DNA from: Solirubrobacter phytolaccae
Lineage (GTDB): Bacteria; Actinomycetota; Thermoleophilia; Solirubrobacterales; Solirubrobacteraceae
Assembly (NCBI RefSeq): GCF_027587195.1
Contig: NZ_JAPDDP010000041.1
Span: 1-64,000, forward strand
Direction of reading: 5' to 3'
DNA: 64,000 nucleotides
The notes below the pieces were generated by a model. It was not told the origin of the DNA and ran no database searches. It saw only the letters and a program-made list of their open reading frames with translations. This document shows positions 42,184-51,546 of the stretch, piece by piece (positions within the stretch are counted from its first letter, which is position 1; each line of letters opens with the position of its first letter). The position numbers and the translations under genes were made by a program.

Positions 42184-44340
42184 ATGCGGTGGCCAATGCC
42201 TGCCGTACATTCAGTTCGCCACAAACTCGCTGCCCTTGTAGTCCTGTCCGTCGTGGTCGTCGGCGCCGTCATCACGGTGCTCGCGCTGCGCGGGATCGAC
42301 GACGCCGTCGACGAGACCAACGCCCGCCAGGCCGCGGCCGCCACCACGGCGGCCACCGCGCTGGGCGATCAGGCCGCCGACGCCGGGACCGCCCTCGAGG
42401 CGCGGATCCAGGCCGCGCTGGCCACGGGTGAGCCCGCCGCCGAGGCCTACGCGCTCGTCGCGAAGCCCGGGAAGGGCGCCGCGTCGATGGCCGTCGACGC
42501 CGACGGTCGCATCCTCACCGGGGAGAAGGCCGGTACCAAGTCCGCGCTGGCCGCCGCGCTCACCGAGGACGGCTCGGGCTTCACGGTCGTGCCCGCCGCC
42601 GACCTGGAGGCGCTCGGCCTCTCGAACCCGATCGCGGTCAAGCCGACCGAGGTCGGCGTGAAGGTGGACACGGACGAGGTCACGGACCGGCTCGCGGTCG
42701 TCGCGTCCGGCAAGACCGCGGACGGCGGCCGGTTGATCACGGTCCGCCCGCTCGACGACGCCGCGCTCGTCGACCACGCCGCCAAGAACATGGGCGCGGG
42801 CGCCTACGTGACGATCTTCCAGGGCGACGTCCGCGTGAACACGACGGGCAAGACCAACGGCAAGCGCAACGTCGGCACGACCGTCTCGCAGAAGGTCCAC
42901 GACGCGGTCTACGGCGGCGACAAGGCCTTCACCGGCGAGGCGATCGTCGTCGACAAGACCGTCATCAGCCACTACGCGCCGATTCGCGGGGCGGACGGCA
43001 AGGCGATCGGCATGTGGTACGCGGGCTACCTGAAGTCCGACGTCGAGGCCGCCGCCTCCGCCACGCGCCGCAACATGCTGATCGTCGGCGTGCTCGTCGC
43101 GCTGATCGCGGCCGCCGTCGCCGTCTGGTTCGCGTCCCGCATGCTGCGCCCGCTGAGTGTGCTGACGCCGCAGATGGAGGCGATCGCCGCCGGCAAGATC
43201 GACGACGCGCCGGTCATCGACCGCCGCGACGAGTTCGGCACGATGGCCACCGCGTTCAGCGAGATGGTCGACTACCTGCGCGAGATGGCTGGCGCCGCCG
43301 AGCGGATCGGCCACGGCGACCTCACGGTCGACGTCGAGCCCAAGTCCGAGGACGACCGGCTCGGCAACGCGTTCAAGGACATGGTCGGCAAGCTGCGCGA
43401 GCTGGTCGGGCGACTGCACGTGTCGGCGTCCTCGGTCGCAAGCGCTTCGCAGGAGATGTCCGCCACGTCCGACGAGGCCGGCCGCGCCGTGACCGAGATC
43501 GCCGACGCCGTGGGTGAGGTCGCCGCGGGCGCCGAGCGCCAGGTGCGCCTGGTGGAGACCACGCGCGAGACCGCCCTGGCCGCGGCCCGCACCGCCGCCG
43601 AGAGCGCCGACAGCGCCGGCCACACGGCCGAGGTCGCGGAGGAGACCCGCGCGATCGCCAAGGAGGGCGTCGCCGCCGCCAACGAGGCGTCCGAGGCGAT
43701 TCGTGCGCTCGCCGACACGTCGCGCGGTGTCAGCGCCGCGATCGGTGAGCTGTCGACCCGCTCCGAGCACATCGGCGGGATCGTCGCCACGATCACGATG
43801 CTGGCCGAGCAGACGAACCTGCTCGCGCTGAACGCCGCGATCGAGGCCGCCCGCGCGGGTGAGCAGGGCCGTGGCTTCGCGGTCGTGGCCGAGGAGGTCC
43901 GCAAGCTGGCCGAGGAGTCTCAGGCCGCCGCTTCGCAGATCTCCCAGCTGATCGCCGAGATGCAGGGCGAGACCGAGCGGGTCGTCGCGATCGTCGCCGA
44001 CAGCACGCACCGCACCGGGGAGGGCGTCGACACCGTCGAGCGCACCCGCGAGGCGTTCGAGCGGATCGGCACCGGCGTCGAGGACATGAGCGGCCGCGTC
44101 ACCGAGATCGCGCAGGTCGTCCGCACGATCGCCGGCGACGCCGACCGCATGCAGGCCGACATCGCCGGCATCGCCGCGGTCGCCGAGTCCTCCAGCGCGT
44201 CCGCCGAGCAGGTGTCCGCCTCCACGCAGGAGACGAGCGCGACGACGCAGGAGATCGCCGCGAGCTCGACCACCCTGGCCGGGACCGCCGAGGACCTGCG
44301 TGAGGCGATCGGCTACTTCAAGGTCGAGACGACCGCGTAA
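42184..44340 (+). CDS. Methyl-accepting chemotaxis protein with Cache sensor
   Basis: 718 residues from ATG 42184, which has an AGGGG site 5 nt upstream. First membrane helix at about 17-38, a periplasmic Cache-type sensor about 40-285 ([22 protein letters not shown]..., [10 protein letters not shown]), second membrane helix about 300-320, HAMP, then the signalling helical hairpin with tip [11 protein letters not shown]. It senses a small ligand and signals through CheA, implying motility. No che or flagellar genes are in the window. Confidence 0.93.
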   Translation: MRWPMPAVHSVRHKLAALVVLSVVVVGAVITVLALRGIDDAVDETNARQAAAATTAATALGDQAADAGTALEARIQAALATGEPAAEAYALVAKPGKGAASMAVDADGRILTGEKAGTKSALAAALTEDGSGFTVVPAADLEALGLSNPIAVKPTEVGVKVDTDEVTDRLAVVASGKTADGGRLITVRPLDDAALVDHAAKNMGAGAYVTIFQGDVRVNTTGKTNGKRNVGTTVSQKVHDAVYGGDKAFTGEAIVVDKTVISHYAPIRGADGKAIGMWYAGYLKSDVEAAASATRRNMLIVGVLVALIAAAVAVWFASRMLRPLSVLTPQMEAIAAGKIDDAPVIDRRDEFGTMATAFSEMVDYLREMAGAAERIGHGDLTVDVEPKSEDDRLGNAFKDMVGKLRELVGRLHVSASSVASASQEMSATSDEAGRAVTEIADAVGEVAAGAERQVRLVETTRETALAAARTAAESADSAGHTAEVAEETRAIAKEGVAAANEASEAIRALADTSRGVSAAIGELSTRSEHIGGIVATITMLAEQTNLLALNAAIEAARAGEQGRGFAVVAEEVRKLAEESQAAASQISQLIAEMQGETERVVAIVADSTHRTGEGVDTVERTREAFERIGTGVEDMSGRVTEIAQVVRTIAGDADRMQADIAGIAAVAESSSASAEQVSASTQETSATTQEIAASSTTLAGTAEDLREAIGYFKVETTA

Positions 44341-44343
44341 CCT
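44338..44343 (+). promoter_or_regulatory. Candidate -10 box TAACCT
   Basis: TAACCT overlaps the TAA stop of the chemoreceptor gene and is 8 nt before the GTG at 44352. Confidence 0.4.
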
Positions 44344-44351
44344 CGGGCGTC

Positions 44352-44828
44352 GTGGAAGACGCCGAGTTCGAAACGTGGGGCAAGGTCGCCGTCGAGCGGG
44401 CGGCCGACCTTGTCGCCGCGGAGATCCCCGACGCGGAGCTGAGCAAGCTCACGCGCCGGTCGCGGAACGGGCGCGGCTACATCCAGCGCTACGTGTCCTT
44501 CAAGCACCCGACGCTCCCGGCGGACCGGACGATCTGGCTCTACGCCGCGCCGGAAGGGCACTACTACGACTTCCGGCCGCCGCACGCCCGCCTGGGCGCG
44601 GGGCTGATGCAGGACAAGGATGAGGAGCTCGACCCCAACCGGTTCGCGGCCGGGATGACGAAGGGCTTCCCGTTCAGCTGGAAGATCCACCTCGAGACCA
44701 AGTACGAGGGCTACCGGCTCTCCGTCAAGGTCGACCCGGATAGCGAAGCCCCCGAGGACAAGGGCGCCGAGCTGGCCGCCGAGGTCCTGCGCGGGCTCCG
44801 CAACGCAGGGTTGCTACCCGCCGAGTAG
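44352..44828 (+). CDS. Hypothetical soluble protein
   Basis: 158 residues from GTG 44352. It is soluble, with aromatic-rich strands (RGYIQRYVSFKHP; GHYYDFRPPHARLG; GFPFSWKIHLETKYEGYRLS), a mixed alpha/beta composition and no known motif. It starts 11 nt after the chemoreceptor stop, and its end overlaps the convergent ligase gene by 15 nt. Function unknown. Confidence 0.7.
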   Translation: MEDAEFETWGKVAVERAADLVAAEIPDAELSKLTRRSRNGRGYIQRYVSFKHPTLPADRTIWLYAAPEGHYYDFRPPHARLGAGLMQDKDEELDPNRFAAGMTKGFPFSWKIHLETKYEGYRLSVKVDPDSEAPEDKGAELAAEVLRGLRNAGLLPAE

Positions 44829-46319
44829 CGAGGTGCGCACCTCGGTCTTGAGCACCTTGCCGACGCGCGAGCGCGGCAGCTCGGTCCAGATCGCGATCGC
44901 CTTCGGGGCCTTCACGCTGCCGATCCGCTCCTTCACGAACCCGATCAGCTCGGGCACCGACGTCTCGACGCCCGGCTTGAGCTCGACCACCGCCTCCACG
45001 CGCTCGCCCCACTTCTCGTCGGGCAGGCCGATGACGGCGCAGTCGCGCACCGCGGGATGCTGCATCAGCGCCTGCTCGACCTCCGCCGAGTAGACGTTGA
45101 AGCCGCCGGTGATGATCATGTCCTTCAGGCGGTCGACGATGAACAGGTAGCCCTCGTCGTCGAGGTAGCCGACGTCGCCGGTGTGGTGCCAGCCGAAGCG
45201 CGACGCCTGGGCGGTCGCCTCGGGGTCCTTGTAGTAGCCGGCCATGACGAGCGAGCCGCGCACCACGATCTCGCCGCGCTCGCCGGTGCCCAGCACGTGG
45301 CCGTCGGCGTCCATGATCGCGACCTGCACGAGCGGCGAAGGCCGCCCGGCAGAGGCCAACCGCCGCGTCGCCACGTTCCCGCTCGAGTCGAAGTGCTCGG
45401 CGGGCGGGAGCATCGAGACCATCATCGGCGCCTCGCTCTGGCCGAACAGCTGCGCCATCACCGGCCCGATCACCACGAGCGCCTCCGCCAGGCGCGCGAC
45501 CGACATCGGTGCCGCGCCGTACCAGAAGCACTGCAGCGAGGAGAAGTCGGTCTCGTGCACCCGCGCGTGGCCGAGCAGCATGTAGATCAGCGTCGGCGGG
45601 AGGAACGTGTGCGTGATCCGCTCGCGCTCGATGAGCTCCAGGAACGCGCCGAGGTCCGGCTTGGGCATGACCACGATCCGGCCGCCCAGCGCCAGCACCG
45701 GGAAGCAGAGGACGCCGGCGGCGTGGGTGAGCGGCGCGAGCGCGAGGTACGCCGGCCGACCCGCGAACGGGTAGCCCATCAGCGTCAGCGCGGTCATCGT
45801 CTCCAGGTTGCGCGCGGTCAGCATCACGCCCTTGGGCAGGCCGGTCGTGCCGCCGGTGCCGACCAGCATCGCGAGGTCCTCGGGCGGGTCGGACGGCTCG
45901 ACGGGGTCGCGCTGGGAGAGCCAGTCCACGAACTCGTCGTCGCGATCGAGGCAGACCGCGACGCGCAGCGGGATCTCCCGCACCATCGCCTCGTAGGCGG
46001 AGTGGTAGAGCAGGCAGTCGCAGTCGAACAGCTCCAGCAGCGCGCGGTTCTCCGCGGTCTCGTTGCGCGGGTTGATCGGGCACCAGACCGCCCCGAGCCG
46101 CGCGATCCCGAACACGCACGCGAACGCCCGCGCGTTGTTGGCGGAGAGGATCCCGACCTTGTCACCGGGCCGGACGCCGGCGGCCGACAGCGCGCCGGCC
46201 ACCGACCAGCTCAGGTCCTGCACCTCGCCGTAGCTGACCGTCTGCGCGCCCTCGACCAGGCACGGCGCGTCGCGGCCGAGCGACGCGCCCTTGTCCAGGT
46301 AGTCGACGAGCGACGACAC
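44814..46319 (-). CDS. Acyl-CoA synthetase (AMP-forming, FadD-like)
   Basis: 501 residues, ANL superfamily. The AMP-binding motif is GTGGTTGLPKGV; later motifs include LFGQSEAP, GERGEIVVRG, WHHTGDVGYLDDEGY and the Lys near the C-terminus in PRSRVGKVLKTE. It activates a carboxylic acid to its CoA thioester. It is the last gene of a three-gene operon with two dehydrogenase-type genes, under likely TetR control. Confidence 0.92.
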   Translation of the reverse strand: MSSLVDYLDKGASLGRDAPCLVEGAQTVSYGEVQDLSWSVAGALSAAGVRPGDKVGILSANNARAFACVFGIARLGAVWCPINPRNETAENRALLELFDCDCLLYHSAYEAMVREIPLRVAVCLDRDDEFVDWLSQRDPVEPSDPPEDLAMLVGTGGTTGLPKGVMLTARNLETMTALTLMGYPFAGRPAYLALAPLTHAAGVLCFPVLALGGRIVVMPKPDLGAFLELIERERITHTFLPPTLIYMLLGHARVHETDFSSLQCFWYGAAPMSVARLAEALVVIGPVMAQLFGQSEAPMMVSMLPPAEHFDSSGNVATRRLASAGRPSPLVQVAIMDADGHVLGTGERGEIVVRGSLVMAGYYKDPEATAQASRFGWHHTGDVGYLDDEGYLFIVDRLKDMIITGGFNVYSAEVEQALMQHPAVRDCAVIGLPDEKWGERVEAVVELKPGVETSVPELIGFVKERIGSVKAPKAIAIWTELPRSRVGKVLKTEVRTSLLGG

Positions 46320-46320
46320 G

Positions 46321-47436
46321 TCAGTCCTGGACCGTCAGGACCGGCTTCATGACCAGGCCGTGCGCCCGGAGCACGCCGAGCAGCTCGCGGTGCCCGAACG
46401 CCTGGCACGCGCTCGCGAGCCCGACGCGCTTGGGCGCCTGCTGGAGCAGCGAGTACGCGCCCCACGCCTGCAGCAGCCCGGTCTGCTTGTAGTTCGAGTT
46501 GCCGTGGATGACGCAGTGCGCCCGGCCGAGCGGCCCGCTCGCGTGCACGCTGTCGACGGAGATGTTCACGCGCGGGTTCTCGCGCGGCGGCATCCCGGCC
46601 TGCAGGCCCGCCGCGATCTCCGCGAGCTTGGCCTCCTGCTCGGCGGGGGCGAGCGGCCGGATCTGCTCCTCGAACATCTGCGTCGTGGCGACGACGCCGT
46701 CCATCACGGCCCGGTCCATGACGCCGCCGGTGACGGTCACGGTGGACACGCGCGGGTCGCTCTTGAACCACACCGGGTGGCAGGTGCCGCCCCACGGAAC
46801 CGTCAGCGCCACCTCGTGCTGGCCGGGGACGCCGCACATGCGCGTGGCGGTGTGGTCCCACGCGACGTACTCGTTGTTGACCAGGTGGAACCAGTCGGCC
46901 TTGAGGATCGTGAAGATCGTCTGGGTCGACGCGTAGGTCGGGAAGCCCTTCCAGAGCACGAGGATGTCCAGCGTCTCCATCCCGGGCGTCTCGAGCGCGA
47001 GATTGGCCGCGATCTCGCCCGTGGTGTACATCTGCGCGACGCCGGGGGAGAGCAGCAGCCCGGCCTCGGCGAACGCTTCGCCCCAACGCTCCTGCGCCTC
47101 GAGCACCCAGTCCTGCTCGCCGGTCGTGTCCAGGTAGTGGGCGCCGACCGCGAGGCACGCCTCGGCGACTTCGTGCCCGTAGGAGATGAACGGGCCGACG
47201 CAGTTGCAGACCACGGACGCGCCCTCGAACGCTTCGGTGAGGGAGGCGACGTCGTGCGTGGCGGTGGTGACCTCGTGGTCGATCGTGTCCACGCCGGGCA
47301 CGTGGGCGACGACGTCGCTCGTGCGCTCCAGGTCACGGCCGATCGCCGTGAACGGGACGTGGTGCTCGCGCAGGTACTCACAGATCAGGCGGCCGGTGTA
47401 GCCGGACGCGCCGTAGACGACGACGGGCTTGGCCAT
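46321..47436 (-). CDS. Saccharopine-dehydrogenase-like NAD(P)-binding protein
   Basis: 371 residues. The N-terminal Rossmann domain has GASGYTGRLICEYL (residues 9-22) and CNCVGPF, typical of the saccharopine dehydrogenase / trans-acting enoyl reductase group. The rest is the family's substrate-like domain, with no membrane segments. With an acyl-CoA synthetase and an SDR alongside, a role in fatty or polyketide-type acid conversion is likely. Confidence 0.85.
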   Translation of the reverse strand: MAKPVVVYGASGYTGRLICEYLREHHVPFTAIGRDLERTSDVVAHVPGVDTIDHEVTTATHDVASLTEAFEGASVVCNCVGPFISYGHEVAEACLAVGAHYLDTTGEQDWVLEAQERWGEAFAEAGLLLSPGVAQMYTTGEIAANLALETPGMETLDILVLWKGFPTYASTQTIFTILKADWFHLVNNEYVAWDHTATRMCGVPGQHEVALTVPWGGTCHPVWFKSDPRVSTVTVTGGVMDRAVMDGVVATTQMFEEQIRPLAPAEQEAKLAEIAAGLQAGMPPRENPRVNISVDSVHASGPLGRAHCVIHGNSNYKQTGLLQAWGAYSLLQQAPKRVGLASACQAFGHRELLGVLRAHGLVMKPVLTVQD

Positions 47437-47439
47437 CGC

Positions 47440-48228
47440 CTACATCCCCATCCCGCCGTCGACGGGCAGGCCGATGCCGGTGATGAAGCGCGCCTGGTCG
47501 GACGCGAGGAAGACGACCGCGTCGGCCATGTCCGCGACCTCCCCGAGGCGCCCGAGCGGCGTCTGCTCGACGACGGCGCCGACCGCCGCCTCCGGGCTCT
47601 CGAACAGGCCGAGCTCGGCCATGTCGACGGCGAGCTTCTGGCCCATCGCGGTCGGCACGAGGCCGGGGTAGACGCAGTTCACGCGCACGCCGAGGCCGAG
47701 CTTGCCGGCCTCGAAGGCGGCGACGCGCGTGAGCCGGTCCACGGCGGACTTGGTCGCCGAGTAGCCCGCGATGCCCGGGAAGGCGATCGTCGCGGCGACC
47801 GAAGAGACGTTGACGATGGCGCCGCCCTTACCCGCCGCGCCGTCGGGGCGCATGGCGCGCAGCGCGTGCTTGACGCCGAGCGCCGTGCCGAGCACGTTGA
47901 CCTCGAGCATCTTGCGCAGGTCACCCGCGTCGATGTCGACGATCAGCGACGAGAGCTCGATGCCGGCGTTGTTGACGAGGATGTCGAACCCGCCGAGCTG
48001 CTCGATCGTCGCGCCGACGGCCGCTTCCCAGCTGGCCTCGTCAGTCACGTCGAGGCGCGTGGCCTTCCCGCCGAGCGCGGAGGCGGTCTCGGCCGCGAGG
48101 TCCTCCTGGACGTCGCCGATCATCACCTGCGCGCCGGCCGCGGCGAGCGCCTGCGCCATCCCCGCGCCGAGCCCCTGCGCGCCGCCGGTTACCAGCGCGT
48201 GCCGACCCGCGAGCGTGTCCTGAGCCAT
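47440..48228 (-). CDS. SDR-family oxidoreductase (FabG-like)
   Basis: 262 residues, classical SDR with TGGAQGLGAGMA, NNAGIE, the catalytic Ser region VNVSSVAAT and YSATK. A typical proton relay Asn lies in EVNVLGT. It probably interconverts a hydroxyacyl and ketoacyl substrate. It is first in the operon, with an AGGAGAGAG site abutting the ATG and the promoter/operator region upstream. Confidence 0.92.
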   Translation of the reverse strand: MAQDTLAGRHALVTGGAQGLGAGMAQALAAAGAQVMIGDVQEDLAAETASALGGKATRLDVTDEASWEAAVGATIEQLGGFDILVNNAGIELSSLIVDIDAGDLRKMLEVNVLGTALGVKHALRAMRPDGAAGKGGAIVNVSSVAATIAFPGIAGYSATKSAVDRLTRVAAFEAGKLGLGVRVNCVYPGLVPTAMGQKLAVDMAELGLFESPEAAVGAVVEQTPLGRLGEVADMADAVVFLASDQARFITGIGLPVDGGMGM

Positions 48229-48259
48229 CTCTCTCCTCTTGTCGCCTGGACTGCACCGG

Positions 48260-48289
48260 ACCCTACGACTCGTGCTTGACAGTTGTCAA
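48260..48289 (-). promoter_or_regulatory. Promoter of the SDR-ligase operon
   Basis: On the minus strand a perfect -35 TTGACA (48289-48284) and a -10 TAGGGT (48265-48260) are 18 bp apart. The -35 lies inside the first TetR palindrome, so a bound repressor would block it. Confidence 0.65.
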
Positions 48290-48290
48290 G
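48275..48290. promoter_or_regulatory. TetR operator 1
   Basis: Perfect palindrome CTTGACAGTTGTCAAG in the divergent promoter region. Confidence 0.75.
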
Positions 48291-48293
48291 AGA

Positions 48294-48323
48294 TTGCTTG
48301 ACGCTTGTCAAGGCCGGTACGCT
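48294..48323 (+). promoter_or_regulatory. Candidate tetR promoter
   Basis: TTGCTT (48294-48299) and TACGCT (48318-48323) are spaced 18 bp, with the -10 9 nt before the tetR ATG. Operator 2 fills the -35/spacer, so autoregulation is likely. Confidence 0.45.
48297..48312. promoter_or_regulatory. TetR operator 2
   Basis: Near-perfect copy CTTGACGCTTGTCAAG, centred 22 bp from operator 1. That places the two copies about two helical turns apart, on the same face. Confidence 0.75.
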
Positions 48324-48332
48324 TCGCCGTCG

Positions 48333-48929
48333 ATGGCTGCGACGAGGACCCCGCCGGCGGACAAGTTCGAGGCGCGTCGGCGCGAGCTCGCCACGGCCGC
48401 GCTGCAGACGCTCGGGGAGCTCGGCTACGCCCGCGCCTCGCTGCGCGAGATCGCCCAGAACTCGCCCTACTCGCACGGCGTCGTGCACTACTACTTCGCC
48501 GACAAGGCGGAGCTGATCACCTACTGCGTGCGCCAGTACAAGGCGGAGTGCGTCACCCGCTACGACGCGATCGTGGAGTCGGCGGCCGACGCGGAGGAGC
48601 TGGCGGAGCGGTTCGCGGACGCGCTCGTCATGACGGTGGTCGAGGACGCCGCGATGCACCGCCTCTGGTACGACCTGCGCTCGCAGGCGCAGTTCGACGT
48701 GGCCCTGCGCGAGAGCGCGGTCGAGATCGACGCCGCGCTCGAGCAGATGATCTGGCGCGTGGTCAGCCGCCACGCGGAGCTGCGTGGCACGGACCCCGCA
48801 TTCCCTTCAGCTCGGATCTACGCGATGCTGGACGGGCTGTTCCAGCAGGCGCTGCTGCAGGGGCTGTCGGGCGCCGACGGCGGAGCGGATCTCCGCGCCG
48901 GCGCCCTCGAGTTGCTCGCGCTCCGCTAG
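48333..48929 (+). CDS. TetR-family transcriptional repressor
   Basis: 198 residues. The N-terminal HTH (about 12-60) reads ATAALQTLGELGYARASLRE...HGVVHYYFADKAELI, the standard TetR pattern. The helical C-terminal domain (65-198) would bind ligand, likely an acyl-CoA given the divergent operon. ATG 48333 was chosen because the HTH starts shortly after and a -10 box precedes it. Its TAG stop overlaps the convergent gene's stop by CTAG. Confidence 0.92.
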   Translation: MAATRTPPADKFEARRRELATAALQTLGELGYARASLREIAQNSPYSHGVVHYYFADKAELITYCVRQYKAECVTRYDAIVESAADAEELAERFADALVMTVVEDAAMHRLWYDLRSQAQFDVALRESAVEIDAALEQMIWRVVSRHAELRGTDPAFPSARIYAMLDGLFQQALLQGLSGADGGADLRAGALELLALR

Positions 48930-51499
48930 CGCTCCAGGCGCCGGACCTTGATCGTCACCGGGTGCGTCGTCGTGCCGCTGGCGGTCGTGACCTTGACCTT
49001 CAGGCGGAACGTGGCGACCGCCTTCGGATGCCGGCTGAGGTAGCGGCGCAGCGCGGTCCGCAGCGCTCGCGTCGTCCGGAGCTTCACGCGCGCCTTGGCG
49101 TTCGCGGTGACGGCGATCGGCTTCGCGGTGAGCTTGCCGAACGTGCGGCCGCCGATCGTGACCGTGCCGGAGCCGGTCGCGCGGCAGGCCGTCGAGCAGG
49201 TGACGTTGAGCGTGATGCTGTCGCGGCTGAGCGCGAGCTGCTTGGGCGCGGCGACCGCGGCCCGGGTCTCCCGCGCGGGCGGCTGGGGCGTAGGGGTGGC
49301 GACGGGTGGCACGGGCGGCATGGGCGGCACGGGCGGCGGCGCCTGGACCGCCACGGTGACGCTCGACTTCGCGGGCTCGGCGTTGCCGGCCTTGTCGACG
49401 CTGAAGTAGCGGATCTGCTCGCCGTTGCCGAGCACGGGCTTGTTGGCCGGGTCGTACACGGCCGAGGCGGTCGTCGGCAGGGCGGGCGAGGCGCCCGTCG
49501 TGTAGTAGGTGCGCGCCACGGCGCTGCGGGCGTCGGTGGCGTGCAGCGTGACCGGCACCGCCGCCTTGACGGCCGTGGTGGGCACGTCGTCGGTGGTGAC
49601 CGGGGCGGTCTGGTCGACCGTCAGCGTCAGCGTCTTGGCGGCCGGCGAGGTCAGGCCGTTCGTCGCCGTCAGCGTGACCGTCGCGTCGCCCTCGGCCAGG
49701 GCCGTGCCGGTGATCTGGCCCGTACCCGGGTCGAGCGACAGGCCGTTCGGCAGCGTGCCCGCCGTGACGGCGAAGGTCGCGGCGGGGCGGCCCACGCCGG
49801 TCGCGGGCGGGAGCGAGAACGCGTCCTTCCCGATCAGGCTGGACGTCGCGCCCGAGAACGTGGCCGGCTTGATCATCTGCAGCAGCTGGTCGCTGCCCTG
49901 GCAGTCGACGTAGCCGTCGCCGTCGATCGCGCACGCGTGGTAGTGGCCGCCGGTCAGCTGGATGGCGCGCGTGCTGCCGAAGTCGGCGTCGTTCTCACCC
50001 CAGCACGTGGGCGTGCCGTCGCCGCCGGACACGCAGCCGGCGTTCTGGGACATGGTCACGTCGGTGAGGTCGGTGAGCCCGGCCGGGAGCGCCGCGGCGG
50101 GGCCGGCGCCCCAGCACTCCGGCGTGCCGTCGAGCTTGACCGCGCACGTCGCGCTGTTTCCGGAGCTCAGCGCCTTGGCCGTGTACGGCGGCGAGTTGGT
50201 CTGGCCGCTCGAGTTGTCGCCCCAGCACAGGACCTGGCTGTCGACCTGAAGCACGCACGTGTGCGAGTGGCCGACGGCGAGCTGCTTGACGGGGGCCAGC
50301 CACACCGGCACGCTGGTCTGCCCGTAGGTGTTGCTGCCCCAACACTGCACGGACGAGTCGGCCTTGAGCGCGCACGAGTGCTGCGCGCCGGCACCCACTT
50401 GCAGGACCTGGCCGAGGCCGCCGGGGACGGTGGTCTGGCCGTTGGCGTTGAAGCCCCAGCACGCGGCGGTGCCGTCGACCTTGACCGCGCAGCCGTGCAG
50501 TGGGCTGAGGGAGATCTGCGTGACGTCGCCGACGGAGCCGGGGATCGTGCCCGAGTTCTGGCCGTTGTTGCCGACGCACAGCGGCGAGCTGTCGAGGTCG
50601 ATCACGCAGGTGCTCTGCTCGTCGGCCTCGACGACGCGACGGCCGAACGTGCCCGTGGGCGCGTTGCGCTGGCCGAAGCCGTTGTTGCCCCAGCAGGCGG
50701 TGGTGCCGTCGACCTTGATCGCGCAGGCCGTCGCCCAGTAGATCGAGATCGACGTCACGGGGCCGAGCCCGACGGGCGCTGAGGCCGCGCCCCAGCACTC
50801 GACCTCGTTGTCGACCTTGATCGCGCACGCGGTGTCATCGCCGGTCGCGACCTGCCGGACCGGGCCGAGGCCGCCGGGAGCGTTGTTGCCGTTGAGGCCC
50901 CAGCAGGTCACCGTGTTGTCGGTCGCGATCGCGCAGCCGCTGCTGCGGCTCAGGCTGATCGCCTTGAACATCCCCGCCGGCGGGGACGACTGGCCCTGGG
51001 AGTTGTACCCGGCGCAGGCGATCGTGCCGTCCTCGGCGAGCGCGCAGGTGTTCCGGTTGCCGACGCCGACGTCGAGGTACCGGCCGGGCGGCAGGTTGAG
51101 CTGCCCGTCGCTGTTGCCGCCCCAGCAGCTGAGCGACGCGTCGACCTCGATCGCGCACGCGTGCGTCTCGCTGCTGTACACCTGGTTGACGGGGCCGACC
51201 GAGCCCGGGATGGAGATGGTCGAGCCCACGCCCCAGCAGACGGGGGTGCCATCGACCTTGATCGCGCACGTCGAGTGCGCGCCGACCGAGAGCCAGCGCA
51301 CCTTGCCGAGCCCGCCCGGGATCGCCGCGCTGCCCTGGCTTGAAGCGGTGCCCCAGCACCGCGGGGTGCCGTCGGCCTCGATCGCACAGGATTTGTCGTA
51401 GCTGGCGCCGATCAGGCCGTCTTGAATACGGCTCGCCGCGGAGGCGGAGGACGGGATCAGCAGGAGCAGGAAGGTGAGCAGGACGGCCGAACGGGTCAT
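48926..51499 (-). CDS. Secreted RCC1-repeat protein with Ig-like and basic C-terminal domains
   Basis: 857 residues. A signal peptide (SAVLLTFLLLLIPSSASA) is followed by 14 RCC1-like repeats (about 35-535). Each repeat has the pattern C-x9-C as in CAIEADGTPRCWG, probably forming a beta-propeller with a disulfide per blade. A putative Ig fold follows (TFAVTAGTLPNGLSLDPGTG, about 555-630), then an Ig-like AGNAEPA domain, a Pro-rich linker and a beta-rich C-terminal module with CSTAC. It is probably a surface or extracellular binding protein. A sigma-28-like promoter precedes it. Confidence 0.88.
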   Translation of the reverse strand: MTRSAVLLTFLLLLIPSSASAASRIQDGLIGASYDKSCAIEADGTPRCWGTASSQGSAAIPGGLGKVRWLSVGAHSTCAIKVDGTPVCWGVGSTISIPGSVGPVNQVYSSETHACAIEVDASLSCWGGNSDGQLNLPPGRYLDVGVGNRNTCALAEDGTIACAGYNSQGQSSPPAGMFKAISLSRSSGCAIATDNTVTCWGLNGNNAPGGLGPVRQVATGDDTACAIKVDNEVECWGAASAPVGLGPVTSISIYWATACAIKVDGTTACWGNNGFGQRNAPTGTFGRRVVEADEQSTCVIDLDSSPLCVGNNGQNSGTIPGSVGDVTQISLSPLHGCAVKVDGTAACWGFNANGQTTVPGGLGQVLQVGAGAQHSCALKADSSVQCWGSNTYGQTSVPVWLAPVKQLAVGHSHTCVLQVDSQVLCWGDNSSGQTNSPPYTAKALSSGNSATCAVKLDGTPECWGAGPAAALPAGLTDLTDVTMSQNAGCVSGGDGTPTCWGENDADFGSTRAIQLTGGHYHACAIDGDGYVDCQGSDQLLQMIKPATFSGATSSLIGKDAFSLPPATGVGRPAATFAVTAGTLPNGLSLDPGTGQITGTALAEGDATVTLTATNGLTSPAAKTLTLTVDQTAPVTTDDVPTTAVKAAVPVTLHATDARSAVARTYYTTGASPALPTTASAVYDPANKPVLGNGEQIRYFSVDKAGNAEPAKSSVTVAVQAPPPVPPMPPVPPVATPTPQPPARETRAAVAAPKQLALSRDSITLNVTCSTACRATGSGTVTIGGRTFGKLTAKPIAVTANAKARVKLRTTRALRTALRRYLSRHPKAVATFRLKVKVTTASGTTTHPVTIKVRRLER
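49895..51388 (-). repeat. Fourteen tandem RCC1-like coding repeats
   Basis: Repeats of about 35-39 codons, each with C-(A/V)-(I/L/V)-x2-D-G-x-x-x-C-W-G. The Trp is Ala, Val or Gln in three copies, and most linkers carry PGGLGxV. Confidence 0.8.
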
Positions 51500-51506
51500 G
51501 TCCCGG

Positions 51507-51534
51507 CCTATCGGACCGCGTTCGCCGGACTTGA
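51507..51534 (-). promoter_or_regulatory. Sigma-28 (FliA/WhiG)-like promoter
   Basis: On the minus strand TCAAGTCC (51534-51527), 11 nt, then TCCGATAG (51515-51508). This resembles TAAAGTTT-N11-GCCGATAA with exact spacing. The predicted start of transcription is at or within a base or two of the ATG at 51499. Confidence 0.5.
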
Positions 51535-51546
51535 GTAATCGGCGGC

